Assembly: GCF_023074075.1 (NCBI RefSeq) | Contig: NZ_JADPKT010000091.1 | Coordinates: 1 to 64,000 of the forward strand | Length of the DNA stretch: 64,000 bases | DNA from: Bradyrhizobium sp. 138 | Lineage (GTDB): Bacteria; Pseudomonadota; Alphaproteobacteria; Rhizobiales; Xanthobacteraceae | Reading direction: 5' to 3' | Shown here: positions 49,735-60,085 of the stretch, one piece after another | Numbering within the stretch: the first letter of the stretch is position 1 | Layout of the letters: each line of letters begins with the position of its first letter | The notes under the pieces: generated by a model | Seen by the model: the letters and a program-made list of their open reading frames with translations, nothing else | What the model was told of the DNA's origin: nothing | Databases searched by the model: none | Made by a program: the position numbers and the translations under genes

Positions 49735-51081
49735 CCGGCGGGAGTCGAACGTCCGTGTCTGTAGATTCTACTCTCTAACTGGAGTCCAAATCGAGGCATC
49801 GTCCTGTCCCCGGCATGAGCCGGATTGGTGTCGTCCATATTCCGGGCAGAACTCGAATTCGCGACCTTGGTCAAATTAGACCAGCCCGTTTCTAAGTGGT
49901 GCGTTGAATTCGGTGACCACGTTGTCGATCAGGACAACGGTTGCGCCGAAGTAGGCCGAGCTGGGGTCGCATAGGCCTGATTGGCCGCGCATCGAACCTC
50001 GCGTGGGGCCTACGCAAATTGCGTAACACTCGAGATGATCTGCTCGTTACACTTCTAGCATTGCGTAGTGTATTGCGAGGCACCTGCGGGTCGAAGCCAT
50101 CGACATCTGGAGTTCGCGATTGATGCAAGCGCGGGCTGCCCTGCTGACTCTGATCCACCAACGGACGCGTCAGTCACATTAGATCTAAGGTGCGCCCTCC
50201 TGATGAATTGTTGGTCCATTCATCGTCGACGATAACAGTCCTTGGGAGGAGACATGCAAGCCATCATACCGATCTCAGTCAACGATTCCACGACGGGCTG
50301 GGTGCAGAAGAAGTTGTCCCGCCATGCTCGACTATGGAACCACCCACCGTCTTGCCGTCCAATCGTCTGATCTGATCTCGAGCAAAGAACACTTGCTCCT
50401 TTGCAGGTGAACGCCATGGATAGCTTGATTCTTACGTGGCGTCAGGTTGTAGGATTGCAGAGCCGACTGACGTTCAAGCTGACACCGCGCATGCCTCGAC
50501 AACGCATACGCGGTCCGAGCCGGACCGGTTGCCGAGCTGCATGACCCCACTAACGCCCGTTTCGAATGACGCCTCGCTGTTGAACGCAAAAACGAAAAAG
50601 GGTGAGAATGATGTCATGGTGCGCGCAAGTATCGATCACGAGTGCCTTAGGATCAGTGCAAACATCCACTAAGCCCACAGACGCTGCCGGTAACGAGCGC
50701 CGATGATGCCGGCCGGGATGCGCGCAAGTTGCGCAAGGCGCTCGAAGGTCAAGTATCTCAAAGAGGAGGAGCACCATTTGTGATCGAGACGGCGCGACAT
50801 AATTCCATATCAAGAGCAACATGCAATGTATTTGGTCAGGATCTCGAGCTATCGCCAGCGCCAGCTGGAGCATCAACGGCGAGTAGTCGTGTGTGGCATC
50901 GATGTCATCCTGCAACCATCGAGTTCGGCTCGATCCCACAAAACCGCAACGTTTGTCCGATCATATATCAGCAAAGAACAGCGTGGGTATCGACAACATG
51001 GAAGATGGGATCAGCTAGCGGATTGAAGTCGCGCTCACACGCGCGACTGGCCAATTGGAACGACTAAGCACGTGTAGAGCA
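49735..51081. other. Degenerate region between the carboxylase operon and trpD
   Basis: No intact gene. On the minus strand about 49876-50020 one frame reads SAYFGATVVLIDNVVTEFNA and stops at TAA, an unidentified coding scrap. The remainder shows nothing that I can support. Confidence 0.35.
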
Positions 51082-52095
51082 ATGAACGCCCTCAAATCGA
51101 TCATTAGCAAAGTTGCTACAGGTGCCACGCTGACCCGCGAGGAGACCGCAACAGCCTTTGAAATCATGATGTCGGGCCAGGCGACATCCTCCCAGATCGG
51201 AGGATTATTAATGGGGATGCGGGTACGTGGCGAAACCGTAGAAGAAGTCACCGGCGCAGCCTCGGCCATGAGGAGCAAAATGCTCCGGGTCAGTGCGCCC
51301 CCCAATCCTGTCGACATCGTTGGTACGGGCGGTGACGCTTCGGGCTCAGTCAACGTGTCGACATGCGCCTCATTCATCGTCGCCGGGGCCGGCGTTCCTG
51401 TGGCCAAGCATGGCAACCGCGCCGTGTCCTCACTATCAGGCGCTGCTGACGTCTTGGCCCGCCTCGGCGTGAAGGTCGACCTCCCGCCTGTAGGCGTTGC
51501 TCGTTGTGTGCACGAAGCTGGCATCGGCTTCATGCTTGCGCCCATCCGTCATCCGGCTATGCACCACGTTGCCCGAATCCGAGCGGCACTTGGGACCCGC
51601 ACGATCTTCAATCTAGTCGGCCCGCTCGCAAATCCGGCCGGAGTCAAGCGGCAGATCGTCGGAGTGTTTTCGCGGCAATGGGTGCAGCCTTTGGCGCAGG
51701 TGTTAAAGAACCTTGGTGCTGAGTCGGTGTGGGTGGTGCATGGCTCAGATGGACTCGATGAGATCACCCTCACCGGGCCGACGTTTGTTGCCGCGCTAGA
51801 GAGAGATGCGATCCGCACCTTCGAAGTCACCCCCGAAGAAGCGGGCCTCGCCCGCTGCCACAACGAGGCGCTGAGGGGCGGCAACGCCGATGCCAATGCA
51901 ATCGCGCTGCAAAGCGTGCTCGACGGCATGCCAAGTCCGTACCGCGATGTTGCTCTTCTCAACGCCGCCGCAGCAATGATCGTGGCCGGCCACGCAAGCA
52001 GCTTGAAGGACGGCGTCGCCCTTGGGCACGAATCCCTTAATAGCGGTGCGGCAGCCGCGCGATTGAAACACCTGATCGCGATCTCCAATGCTTGA
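51082..52095 (+). CDS. trpD: Anthranilate phosphoribosyltransferase
   Basis: From ATG 51082 the product is 337 residues. It joins anthranilate to phosphoribosyl pyrophosphate in tryptophan synthesis. Visible are the PRPP loop DIVGTGGDASGSVNVST, the anthranilate site VAKHGNRAVSSLSGAADVL, HPAMHHVARIRAALGTRTIF and NLVGPLANPAG. All key motifs are intact. A trpC remnant overlaps its 3' end as in trpDC operons, but no other trp gene is here. A housekeeping trpD is likely elsewhere, so this may be a specialised copy. Confidence 0.93.
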   Translation: MNALKSIISKVATGATLTREETATAFEIMMSGQATSSQIGGLLMGMRVRGETVEEVTGAASAMRSKMLRVSAPPNPVDIVGTGGDASGSVNVSTCASFIVAGAGVPVAKHGNRAVSSLSGAADVLARLGVKVDLPPVGVARCVHEAGIGFMLAPIRHPAMHHVARIRAALGTRTIFNLVGPLANPAGVKRQIVGVFSRQWVQPLAQVLKNLGAESVWVVHGSDGLDEITLTGPTFVAALERDAIRTFEVTPEEAGLARCHNEALRGGNADANAIALQSVLDGMPSPYRDVALLNAAAAMIVAGHASSLKDGVALGHESLNSGAAAARLKHLIAISNA

Positions 52096-52260
52096 CACGG
52101 CCGGTGTACGACATTTTGAACACCAACATCGAAGCCTACGAGCGCGCGAAGAGATTGCAGGCGCAAAGCGCGAGTTGCCTCTGCCACACGTCGAGGCGCT
52201 TACCGCGGTTGCCGGGTCACAGACGCAGCAGCCCCGCTTTCGAAGCGACGGGAGCAGGAG
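52092..52260 (+). pseudogene. trpC: trpC 5' remnant
   Basis: Directly after trpD two frames contain the start of indole-3-glycerol-phosphate synthase: YDILNTNIEAYERAK, then REEIAGAKRELPLPHVEALT. The usual text is a DIL.KIEAYKREEIAAAK-like start. The (beta/alpha)8 body is gone. Confidence 0.6.
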
Positions 52261-52279
52261 CGCCCCCTATGAGAAGTGA

Positions 52280-52492
52280 AGCGCCGGAGCTGCGCTCTTC
52301 GATCATGCCAAACCCCTTGCCGCCGGGCTCGGCTTCGATTTGGTCGACGTCTTCACCGGCGGCGTTTCCGACGGCGATTTTACCGCGTCGCGTACCGCAA
52401 GACTCGACGGCCTCGCCGTGACGGCAAGGGGCGCGCATACCCACTATGAGCAGCTCTACATTTCGTTAGTTGAACCGCGTGGGCGGCTATAG
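52280..52492 (+). pseudogene. M20 metallopeptidase, C-terminal remnant
   Basis: The frame reads AAGLGFDLVDVFTGGVSDGD, FTASRTARLDGLAVT and GAHTHYEQLYISLVEPRGRL, ending at TAG 52490-52492. This is the conserved end of glutamate-carboxypeptidase-type M20 enzymes, including the GGxSDgN and gaHthnE metal-binding motifs. Upstream domains are absent. Confidence 0.65.
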
Positions 52493-53747
52493 CATCGGCT
52501 CTATCAGACGCTGTGATGATCGCTGCGTGACGCGATATCTGCCATCGCCATTTGCCGCCGTACGGCGGCGCGCTCGCGCATTCGCGCGGCTCGTTCTTTC
52601 AGGGCAGGCGCCGCAGCTGGGGTGCATCTCGTGAATTGTGTTGGCGGGACAAAGGCACGCTATTGCGTGAGGGTCGAGTGCGAAGACGTGGTACTGTGTA
52701 TTTCTCGGTTGCGGCGACTAATTAAGCTTGGCATCGCGAGCTCTTCCACTTTTCCTATCGGCGTTGCCCGGTGAGCCTCGGACAAATTTGATCCAGCGAC
52801 AGGACCAAGGGGCTTGAATCGCACGTAACGCTAAATTGTACTATCTCAAGGTACACCAGTCTCGGGCTAGCCGAGATAAGGATTGCGAATGCTCGAGCAT
52901 GTCAGAATCGCGCCGCACCGTCTTACCTCGATCATCGCGACAGTGCGGCTTGCGGGTGGTCCTGATTGGCTCGACAATCTACGGCCGGCACCATACGCCT
53001 TCTCTGATCCACATCGCTGGAGAGCTGGTCAATTCAGAGGACGTCAACGTCACCCGTGCAGCGCTGTGCGGCTCCCCCATTGCAGATTGGAAACCGAGTT
53101 CCTCCGCGGGCCGGGACACTCGTGGAGATCAGTTGAACCAAGGCGTTTTTGGTTCTGTTCGCTCAGCCCGCTTGGAGCTCGCACTGCGCCATCTCGGAAA
53201 TGCAGGATGGTCGATCCGACCTCCGATGGTTCCAATCGGCTTAGGCGGCTAATGTCGGTCGGCATGACCGGCGCGACAATCGCGAAAGATTGCTTCGCAT
53301 TTCGGGGCAGCACGATGAAAAAACCCGACGTTGCCAAGAACGTTCTGTTGGTCGACCACACTGAAGGTCAATGCCGAGCCATAGTCGGCTTGAAAGATGA
53401 AGATTCCAGATCTCCTCATGTGCGGTGAGCCTGTAAGTCGGAAACTTGAAGAAGATAACGTCATGTTACGCTTATCACTACGCGCAGATGTACGGCAGCG
53501 CTGTCGGACAAAACGGAGCCCGTGACGAAGCGCGTCCGCCTTTACGCTTTAAGAGATTTACATCGAGCCCGGGCTGATGACGTCGTCAAGACCGTATGCT
53601 TCCCACTGAGATCGCTTGACTGCTCGCGTGCCTGAAGGCCATCCGATGCGATCTGATCGCGATCGAGAGCTTCCGAACGACTCAGGGAGTAAGGGGTTTA
53701 AGCAGTTTTGCAAGTACGTAGCGAACCTGAGCAAAAAGGGGACAAAG
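52493..53747. other. Upstream region of the acyl-CoA synthetase; no clear gene
   Basis: Frames are open by chance in several places but none is recognisable. It contains copy B of the repeated element (52780-52860). Confidence 0.35.
52780..52860 (+). repeat. Two-copy conserved element, copy B
   Basis: See copy A for the shared blocks; GGACAAATTTG at 52780, CTTGAATCGCACGTAACG at 52813, ATTGTACTATCT shortly after. Confidence 0.6.
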
Positions 53748-55280
53748 GTGGATCTTTGCACACTGATTGAGCGTAACGCGTCGTTTACTCCCGACAAACC
53801 CGCGATCCACTTCGACGGGGGCACCCTTAGCTACGCCGCCTTCACTCGAAGGATCGAGCAAATCGCTCGTGCTCTAAAACACCAGCTCGGCATCGAGAGA
53901 GGCGACCGCGTCGCGATCCTTGGCCTCAACCGGCCCGACTACCTGGCCCTGCTCTATGCCTGCGCGCGACTCGGCGCAATACTCGTTCCGTTAAATTGGC
54001 GGCTTACGGTCGCGGAACAGTTGTTCATCCTCTCCGACGCCCGTCCCAACGTGCTAGTTCTAGAACAGGCCTTTGATGCGCTGCTACCAGCTCTGGCGGG
54101 GCAATTGCCCGACACCTTTGTTGCCGGGTTGGACTTTTCGCCTCTCGGCGGAAGTAAGTGGGACTGCCTGCTAGACCAGGGCCGAGGCGACGATCGCAAT
54201 CAGCACACGGACCTGTCTTGCCCGCTTCTGATTGTCTATACTTCGGGTACCACAGGGCGGCCGAAAGGCGCTGTGCTGCGTCAAGAAGCGTTGCTGTGGA
54301 ATGGAATTATGAGTCAACACATGCATAACCTCGGCTCGACCGATCATGTCCTGACAGTCTTGCCGCTGTTTCACGTTGGCGGCCTGAATATCCAGACCAC
54401 GCCGGCGTTGCATCACGGCGCGACCGTCACCATTCACAAGCGATTTACGCCCGAGGCGACGCTTGCTGCGATCGAACGCGACAGACCTACGCTGGCAGCG
54501 TTGGTGCCTGCCACGATGCAATTCCTAACCGACCATCCTCAGTGGCGGACGACGGACCTCTCCTCACTGAAGGCAATTTGCACCGGTTCAACGATGGTCC
54601 CGCAGCACCTTATCGAACGCTTTGTCGCTCGTGGGGTGCCAGTGCTGCAGGTTTACGGTTCGACCGAGACCTGCCCTATTGCTGTGTATACGAGGCTCGG
54701 CGGCGATCTTACGCGTAATGGCTCGAGCGGCCTGCCCGGCCTATGCTGCGAAGCTGCTATTCTCGATGATACCGGCAACAACTTGCAGGCAGGCAGCCCG
54801 GGCGAGATCGCCGTACGGGGCCCCAATGTCTTCAGCGGGTATTGGGGCGCTCAACAAGCAACGCGCGAGGCTTTGCACAACGGCTGGTATCTCACCGGTG
54901 ACATCGGCCGCCGCGATGCCGATGGCTACTTTTGGGTTCATGATCGCAAAAGGAACCTGATCATTTCCGGTGGAGAAAATATCTACCCGGCGGAAGTAGA
55001 GCGCGCGCTTATGGAGCATCCCGATGTCGCAGACTGCGCCGTTGTCGGTCGACCCGATCCGCGCTGGGATGAGGTGCCGATCGCTTATGTGATCAGGCGG
55101 CCGGGGGTTCGGCTTGACGCGGAAGCATTAACGGCGCATGCAGGCTCGCAGCTCGCCCGCTTTAAGGTGCCGCGCGAAATTATTTTCACGGAAGAATTGC
55201 CACGAACCGCGTTGGGCAAGATCCAGCATTTCGTGCTGAAGGGGCTTACAGGATCAAGCCAGCACAACGACGGCGACTGA
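53748..55280 (+). CDS. Acyl-CoA synthetase (AMP-forming)
   Basis: From GTG 53748, with AAAGGGG upstream, the product is 510 residues of the ANL superfamily. The P-loop is YTSGTTGRPKGAVLR. A4/A5 motifs appear as VLQVYGSTETCPIA, A7/A8 as GWYLTGDIGRRDADGYFWV and DRKRNLIISGGENIYPAEVE, and the catalytic Lys is in PRTALGKIQHFVLK. Such enzymes activate a carboxylic acid as acyl-AMP and then CoA thioester. Substrate unknown; the nearby acyl-CoA carboxylase suggests a shared acyl-CoA pathway. The frame extends upstream to 53616 without similarity. Confidence 0.92.
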   Translation: MDLCTLIERNASFTPDKPAIHFDGGTLSYAAFTRRIEQIARALKHQLGIERGDRVAILGLNRPDYLALLYACARLGAILVPLNWRLTVAEQLFILSDARPNVLVLEQAFDALLPALAGQLPDTFVAGLDFSPLGGSKWDCLLDQGRGDDRNQHTDLSCPLLIVYTSGTTGRPKGAVLRQEALLWNGIMSQHMHNLGSTDHVLTVLPLFHVGGLNIQTTPALHHGATVTIHKRFTPEATLAAIERDRPTLAALVPATMQFLTDHPQWRTTDLSSLKAICTGSTMVPQHLIERFVARGVPVLQVYGSTETCPIAVYTRLGGDLTRNGSSGLPGLCCEAAILDDTGNNLQAGSPGEIAVRGPNVFSGYWGAQQATREALHNGWYLTGDIGRRDADGYFWVHDRKRNLIISGGENIYPAEVERALMEHPDVADCAVVGRPDPRWDEVPIAYVIRRPGVRLDAEALTAHAGSQLARFKVPREIIFTEELPRTALGKIQHFVLKGLTGSSQHNDGD

Positions 55281-56651
55281 AGATTTCGATCGGGTTTGGC
55301 ATTTCCTTTACCCCGCAGGCGTGGCCGCTGAGGGCCGCGAAAACCCCACGGGTCACCGCGTGTATGCGAACACGGCAGCTGCGAGTTGATCATTGTCGGC
55401 GCCTTTCCGTCGAATAACGTTGCCCCGAGGTCGCTGATGCCGCGGATCCTCATTATAAATGCCGGTACCGCGCAAATGTCGGGCTCTGATCTGGCGACAA
55501 CCCAACTTTCGCTTGCCTCCAAGTCGGCTTGGTCTCCGTGCGGTTTGCACGGGAGGGAGATAGGGGGGCCCGACCACAGTCCGGGTTTGGTAAGTCAAGG
55601 ATTCGCCGACTGATATCTCTGGATGCTCGCGCAGTTTGAAAGGAAGAAGCATTAGAACGCGTCATTTGAACCTCAGAAACGGAAGAGAACGCTGCATGGA
55701 CGAGAAGGCAAGAGAGCTCAACAGAGCGGCACTCACAAGCGCTTCTCGGCCCATGCGCCTCCTTCTCGGTCTGCAGAGCAGACCGCCGAGCTGCACGACG
55801 CCGGAGTTGGCATGGTTCGGAATGTCTCTTGAAATGCTGCTGGCGGCATACATTGCCATCCTCTCACCGAATATCGCGATTTACATCTCCTGCGCTTTGA
55901 ACTTGCGAATCAGATCGCAAATGCCGTTGCAGTCGACGTATGTCGACGGTTCGCACGAGACGTCGTCCATGCCTTCACAGGTGCCGCACTCTTCCAGGAA
56001 GTTAATAGAGGTGCTGAGCCGGAGCGACGTCGCCAGTTGGGGTACCCGTCCTCACTCAGCCGATATTCCGATCGTCCATCCCATCTCCGTTTTTGGCTCC
56101 TCGACGCCGCCGGCGCCCGCGTCAGTTAGAGCTTTGCCCGTGTTGCTGCCGGCGTATTCTGGGACGTGATCGAACTGCCCATGCCGTCTTTGGGAGCGCG
56201 ATTTGTATCAATCTTCCTATCAACCGATGAGTAGCGCGCCATTCGAGCCCGTCCGGGTTCAAAAGGAGAGATCGCTCTTGCGAGCCTGCGTGGACGCTCG
56301 CCCTTGACGAGTGCTTGCAGCAATCCCCGTACCAGCGCCATGCTGAATAAAGCTTGTGATTATGCCCGAAAAATTAGCGACCTGTCGATCGCGCAAGGCG
56401 TCTTGAACCTGACCTGACTTGTTCGGCAGTCCGAAACCGCACAACAAGCGCCGGCCTCATAGTGTTAGCCTCGGACATTGCTGTTGAGGAGCATGCGCCG
56501 AGCCAGATGGAATTGCTGGAACGCGGCCTCATTTTAATCGGACCGCATCGACCCGGGCCGAGAGTGCGAGATGGTCGTTACCGCTCTCACAGCGCGGAAA
56601 GCGATTATGCTTGATCCAAGATCAGGGCGTTAAGGGTCACGGCGAGATTGG
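55281..56651. other. Degenerate region, no clear gene
   Basis: A plus-strand frame from 55696 begins MDEKARELNRAALTSASRPM and contains hydrophobic MLLAAYIAILSPNIAIYISC, but the remainder is not protein-like and I cannot assign it. Nothing else is supported. Confidence 0.3.
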
Positions 56652-57128
56652 TCACCAGCATGCCAACGATCCCATTGGTAAAATGAAACCGGCTTTGACT
56701 CGGTCCAGAACAACTACAGTCTCGAGGCGCATTATATCTGGATTTTCCTTTATCAAGCGTCGGGTGAAATGCTCGTACTCTTCCATATTATTTGCAGTCA
56801 CCAACAGGATGAAATCAGTTTGGCCCGTGACGTAAAATCCGCTCATCACCTCCGTCATAGTGCGGATCCCCCGCTTAAAGCGATCAATGATGTCGGCGCG
56901 ATCGCGCTCAAAGAAAATGAGGACCAGCATAGTCACGTTTCGGCCGATCGCCCTTGGCGAAATGATTGAGACGTCTGATTCTATCACGCCCTCCTTTCGT
57001 AGGCGCTTTAGTCGGCGCTGAACTCCGGATGCAGATAGGCCAACTTTCGCGCCGAGTTCTTCACTGCTTAGGCGATTGTTGCGTTGAACGAGATCAAGAA
57101 GACGAGCATCGATTTTGTCGATTTCCAT
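56652..57128 (-). CDS. Lrp/AsnC family transcriptional regulator
   Basis: From ATG 57128 the 158-residue protein starts MEIDKIDARLLDLVQRNNRL. It has the AsnC-type winged helix (LSSEELGAKVGLSASGVQRR, LKRLRKEGVIESDVSII, residues about 10-60) and a RAM ligand-binding domain (SGFYVTGQTDFILLVTANNM). These regulators respond to amino acids. It lies divergent from the acyl-CoA synthetase side and 0.5 kb from the broken dapA-family gene, its probable original partner. A longer start at 57203 is not supported by the family. Confidence 0.92.
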   Translation of the reverse strand: MEIDKIDARLLDLVQRNNRLSSEELGAKVGLSASGVQRRLKRLRKEGVIESDVSIISPRAIGRNVTMLVLIFFERDRADIIDRFKRGIRTMTEVMSGFYVTGQTDFILLVTANNMEEYEHFTRRLIKENPDIMRLETVVVLDRVKAGFILPMGSLACW

Positions 57129-57612
57129 GGCTGCATTGCGGACTGTCGAGCGCGACCGCCTCGTCCAAGCATGCGACATAGTCCCATTGAGCGTCCCGGT
57201 CATCTCCGAACCTCCTCCCTAGCACCTCTACGAATGTACGTCTTCAGCCGACAATGCGCGCACTGACGAGTTGAAAGGCTCAAACCTTATCGGGGACAGC
57301 TAACCACCGGTTCGGGCCTTGCGCGCCCGGTCGGCTTGCGTCGCCTCTCCGAATTCCAATAAGCCGCTAAAGCTCTTTTCCTCACGGCGCTGTTTGTGGG
57401 GGTGAATTTGTCGGTACCGCACCTCTCTTGATCCCTGGCAGCTGATTGAACGTAGTCCTTTCGGAAAGCGGACATGTGGGCGGCTTAGCGTCACCAATGG
57501 AGCGCCATTGGATTGACCTCGCGGGCGAGCTAGTGCGGGGTGAATTTCCTTCAGCTATGTCACATCGCGCCCGTGGCGGCGCGCAGGCCACACTGGTGGT
57601 TCTCGAAACCGA
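57129..57612. other. Intergenic, no gene recognised
   Basis: No supported feature. Confidence 0.3.
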
Positions 57613-58358
57613 TTAACGACAGCACTCTTCCATAGGCAGGGCGGCTTCCCGCCTGCGTCCCGTCGTCTGATGATCGATCACTGGACGCAATAGATCAGGA
57701 AGCAGCGCGCCCGGTATCGTCCCGCTCGCACCAACATCGAGATCTGGCATCATTGTAATGGCTTCCTCTCCGTCGAAGGGGCCTAGGATTGCCTCTCCTC
57801 CGGCGTCAGTCAACGTCCGCGGCTTCGCCGCGGCAAACGGCACCTCGATATTGAAACAACTAAAGCGCGGCATCTCCCGGGCAAGGCGCACCAGAAACGA
57901 CATTGTTAACGTCACGCCACTGAGCAGCGCATTCAGGACCAGGATCGAAATCTTGGCCGCATCTGCGATACAGCCGAAACGATCGAGCATCGAGGGCGCG
58001 TCTGCGTTGAGGCTCACGCTGTGATAGGGCGGCATTAGCATCAGAAGGCTTGCGCCACGCGCGGCCGCATAGCGGGCGCGCTCGATTGCAAATTGCGTGC
58101 TGAAATGTTTGCATGTGATCATGACCGCCTTGCGACTACCCACATGAGCCAGGACAAATCAACCAATATATCGCACTCCTGCTCCGATAACAGGAACTGC
58201 TCGGAACAATGAGCCAGAATGCAGATCCCATCGACGCGCTCGTCGATCATGCATTCGAGCACGCGGCGCTGCCCCTCAAGGGCAAGAACTCCGGTTTCCG
58301 TGAAAGCCGGTGCGACTGGGAAGAGGCGGCTATAGGCGTATTTCCTTGCATTTGGCAT
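57613..58358 (-). pseudogene. Dihydrodipicolinate synthase (DapA) family protein, frameshifted
   Basis: The first frame (from ATG 58358) reads YAYSRLFPVAPAFTETGVL, then RRVLECMIDERVDGICILAH and SEQFLLSEQECDILVD. After a shift near 58140 it continues with VMITCKHFSTQFAIERARYA, LLMLMPPYHSVSLNADAP and GGEAILGPFDGEEAITMM, ending early at EECCR. The N-terminal and middle parts are typical of the DHDPS/NAL aldolase family. The Schiff-base lysine position reads CFNIEVP, Asn instead of Lys, and the last ~80 residues are missing. It cannot be an active lyase. Confidence 0.75.
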
Positions 58359-58392
58359 GAGCAGGCGTCCAACAAGCAGATGTCCTTGACGG

Positions 58393-58600
58393 TCAGATGT
58401 CTTTGGGCTCGCTCAGGTCATCAAGAACATTCGATGCCTCGAACAGATAATAGGATTCGAGAATGGTCCTCGCAGTGTTCGCCGCCTGCAACCGAAAGGC
58501 CGAACTGATCATCGGGCGTCCAGCCATCTGCTGCGAAGACTTCGTAGTTATTGTTCCAGAGGGGCCACCAGAAACTCAAGGCTGCGTCGGTGTAGCTCAT
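58393..58600 (-). pseudogene. Small hypothetical protein, frameshifted
   Basis: From ATG 58600 the frame reads MSYTDAALSFWWPLWNNNYE and VFAADGWTPDDQFGLS. A one-base shift then gives AANTARTILESYYLFEASNV and LDDLSEPKDI to TGA 58393-58395. Joined it makes about 68 residues of helical protein. Not recognised. Confidence 0.4.
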
Positions 58601-59303
58601 GCCATAACCCGCTTCACTTTTCTTTTCCGATGCAGGGCATGAGCAATCCCCACGAGATCATTCCGGCTCTGCGGCAGCCTTTGCCGATGAGATCGGAGCG
58701 ATAGAACTTTATCCCAGCGGTTGTCCGTGGATACGCGGTGTTTTTCGGTCAGCATTTTGGAGATGACTCGAACTGTCCTGCTTCGGCCCTATGAGGCGCG
58801 GCCCTGCCCCGATCGTCATTATTCCAGATGAGGTCGCATTGGTCGCTGGCGTCCGAACTCAGCATCTGGGTAATTTTGGGAAAATATCCCTTGTAAGACG
58901 CAACCGTCTAATTCAGCTGCCAACTCAGACTTGTCGGTTTCTCGCGTATCGCGACGTGAACGGGATGATTCACCTAAGTATGCTGAGCGGTGTCTTCCGC
59001 TTGTACAGCTTTCGAAAAGCAGACGGCGCTAAAGGCTCCGCGGGAAGGAAACGCTAGCGAGCTTTTGTCTCATCCCATGGGCTCCTCCCGCGGCCAAGCA
59101 TGCTGCGGCCAAGGCATGCTTCTGAGCGAAGCTTGTTCTTGCTCAGCTGAGAGAAGGACACGACGCCCTATTTTAGAGATCTTCAAATTGCCGGCCGTCT
59201 CAAGGATTCGAGTGCGCTGGCGTCCGCCAGTATCAATCCCGTATAAATCCTTGTCCACTGGACTCCGGCTGGACACTTTCGGAATGAAGCTGAGGCATCG
59301 GCG
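58601..59303. other. Intergenic, no gene recognised
   Basis: No supported feature. Confidence 0.3.
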
Positions 59304-59640
59304 GTGGTCAGGCGCATCAGGGACAAGACGCTCGAAAGGCGCAGTGAGCGGCTGGACAAGCCGGTGCGCAAAACGCCCGTCTTGGTATCAATCGGACGAG
59401 GCCTGTCGATCGGTTATCGGAGGAACGAGACCGCCGGCACGTGGGTGTTTCGCAAAGCCGACGGATCGCGACTATACGGACCCCCGGACACTCGGACCCG
59501 ACTGTCGACTACAGCGCGGAGTGCAACCGATCTAGCGCGTGTCCATTACGGGGCCCCGATGCAAAACCCACTGTCGACTTCAAAGGTCGCACCGTGCCGT
59601 TGTATCTGAATCATGACCGATCCGGGGAGAACAACCCGCA
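59304..59640 (+). pseudogene. Phage-type integrase, N-terminal remnant
   Basis: The frame reads TPVLVSIGRGLSIGYRRNET and AGTWVFRKADG, the arm-binding start of a tyrosine-recombinase family common in rhizobial islands. A shifted frame adds TVDYSAECNRSSA and GPDAKPTVDFKG, the following linker. The catalytic domain is missing. Confidence 0.55.
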
Positions 59641-59670
59641 GTACCCGATCTTAAGCCAAACTCCGTCGTG

Positions 59671-59870
59671 TCAGCAACGATTGATATAATCGAAATAGTC
59701 ATTGCCGAAAGTCAGGATCACAAGAATTGTAGCCGGCAGGCCCTCGCCGATGTCTTCGATCTGCGACAGACTGTACGCCCTGGCGCCACCCGCTCGATCG
59801 CATCGGCTGGACAGCCTGCGAACACCTCAATCTCGTGGCTAGCCACGATATCGATGATCTCTTCGCTCAT
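59671..59870 (-). pseudogene. Small nif-cluster hypothetical, frameshifted
   Basis: From ATG 59870 the frame reads MSEEIIDIVASHEIEVFAGC and PADAIERVAPG. The coding signal then moves by one base to AYSLSQIEDIGEGLPATILV and ends DYFDYINRC at TGA 59671-59673. The start overlaps the stop of the upstream gene (ATGA), which shows it was translated in that operon. About 65 residues; function unknown. Confidence 0.5.
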
Positions 59871-60085
59871 GCCGGCGTCACAGTTTCTTGCTTGAAGGTA
59901 TCAACTGCGGCCCGGGTCAGCCGAAAAACGCCACGACCACGGGACAGTGGGCGATAGGCCGAGCCGGCTCGGGCCTTGAGAACATCAAACCATTGGTCGG
60001 GCGTGAGCCTCGCCGGGCGCTCGCTGATCTGGATCACCCTGCCATTCGGGGCGAAGCGGACGTGAATGATGATCTGCGGATTCAT
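59867..60085 (-). CDS. Small nif-cluster hypothetical, 72 aa
   Basis: The product starts MNPQIIIHVRFAPNGRVIQI and continues LTPDQWFDVLKARAGSAYRP, then LSRGRGVFRLTRAAVDTF. It is compact, basic and without cysteines. It is coupled to the next small gene by an ATGA overlap. I do not recognise a characterised family, but the position suggests a nif accessory role. Confidence 0.6.
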   Translation of the reverse strand: MNPQIIIHVRFAPNGRVIQISERPARLTPDQWFDVLKARAGSAYRPLSRGRGVFRLTRAAVDTFKQETVTPA

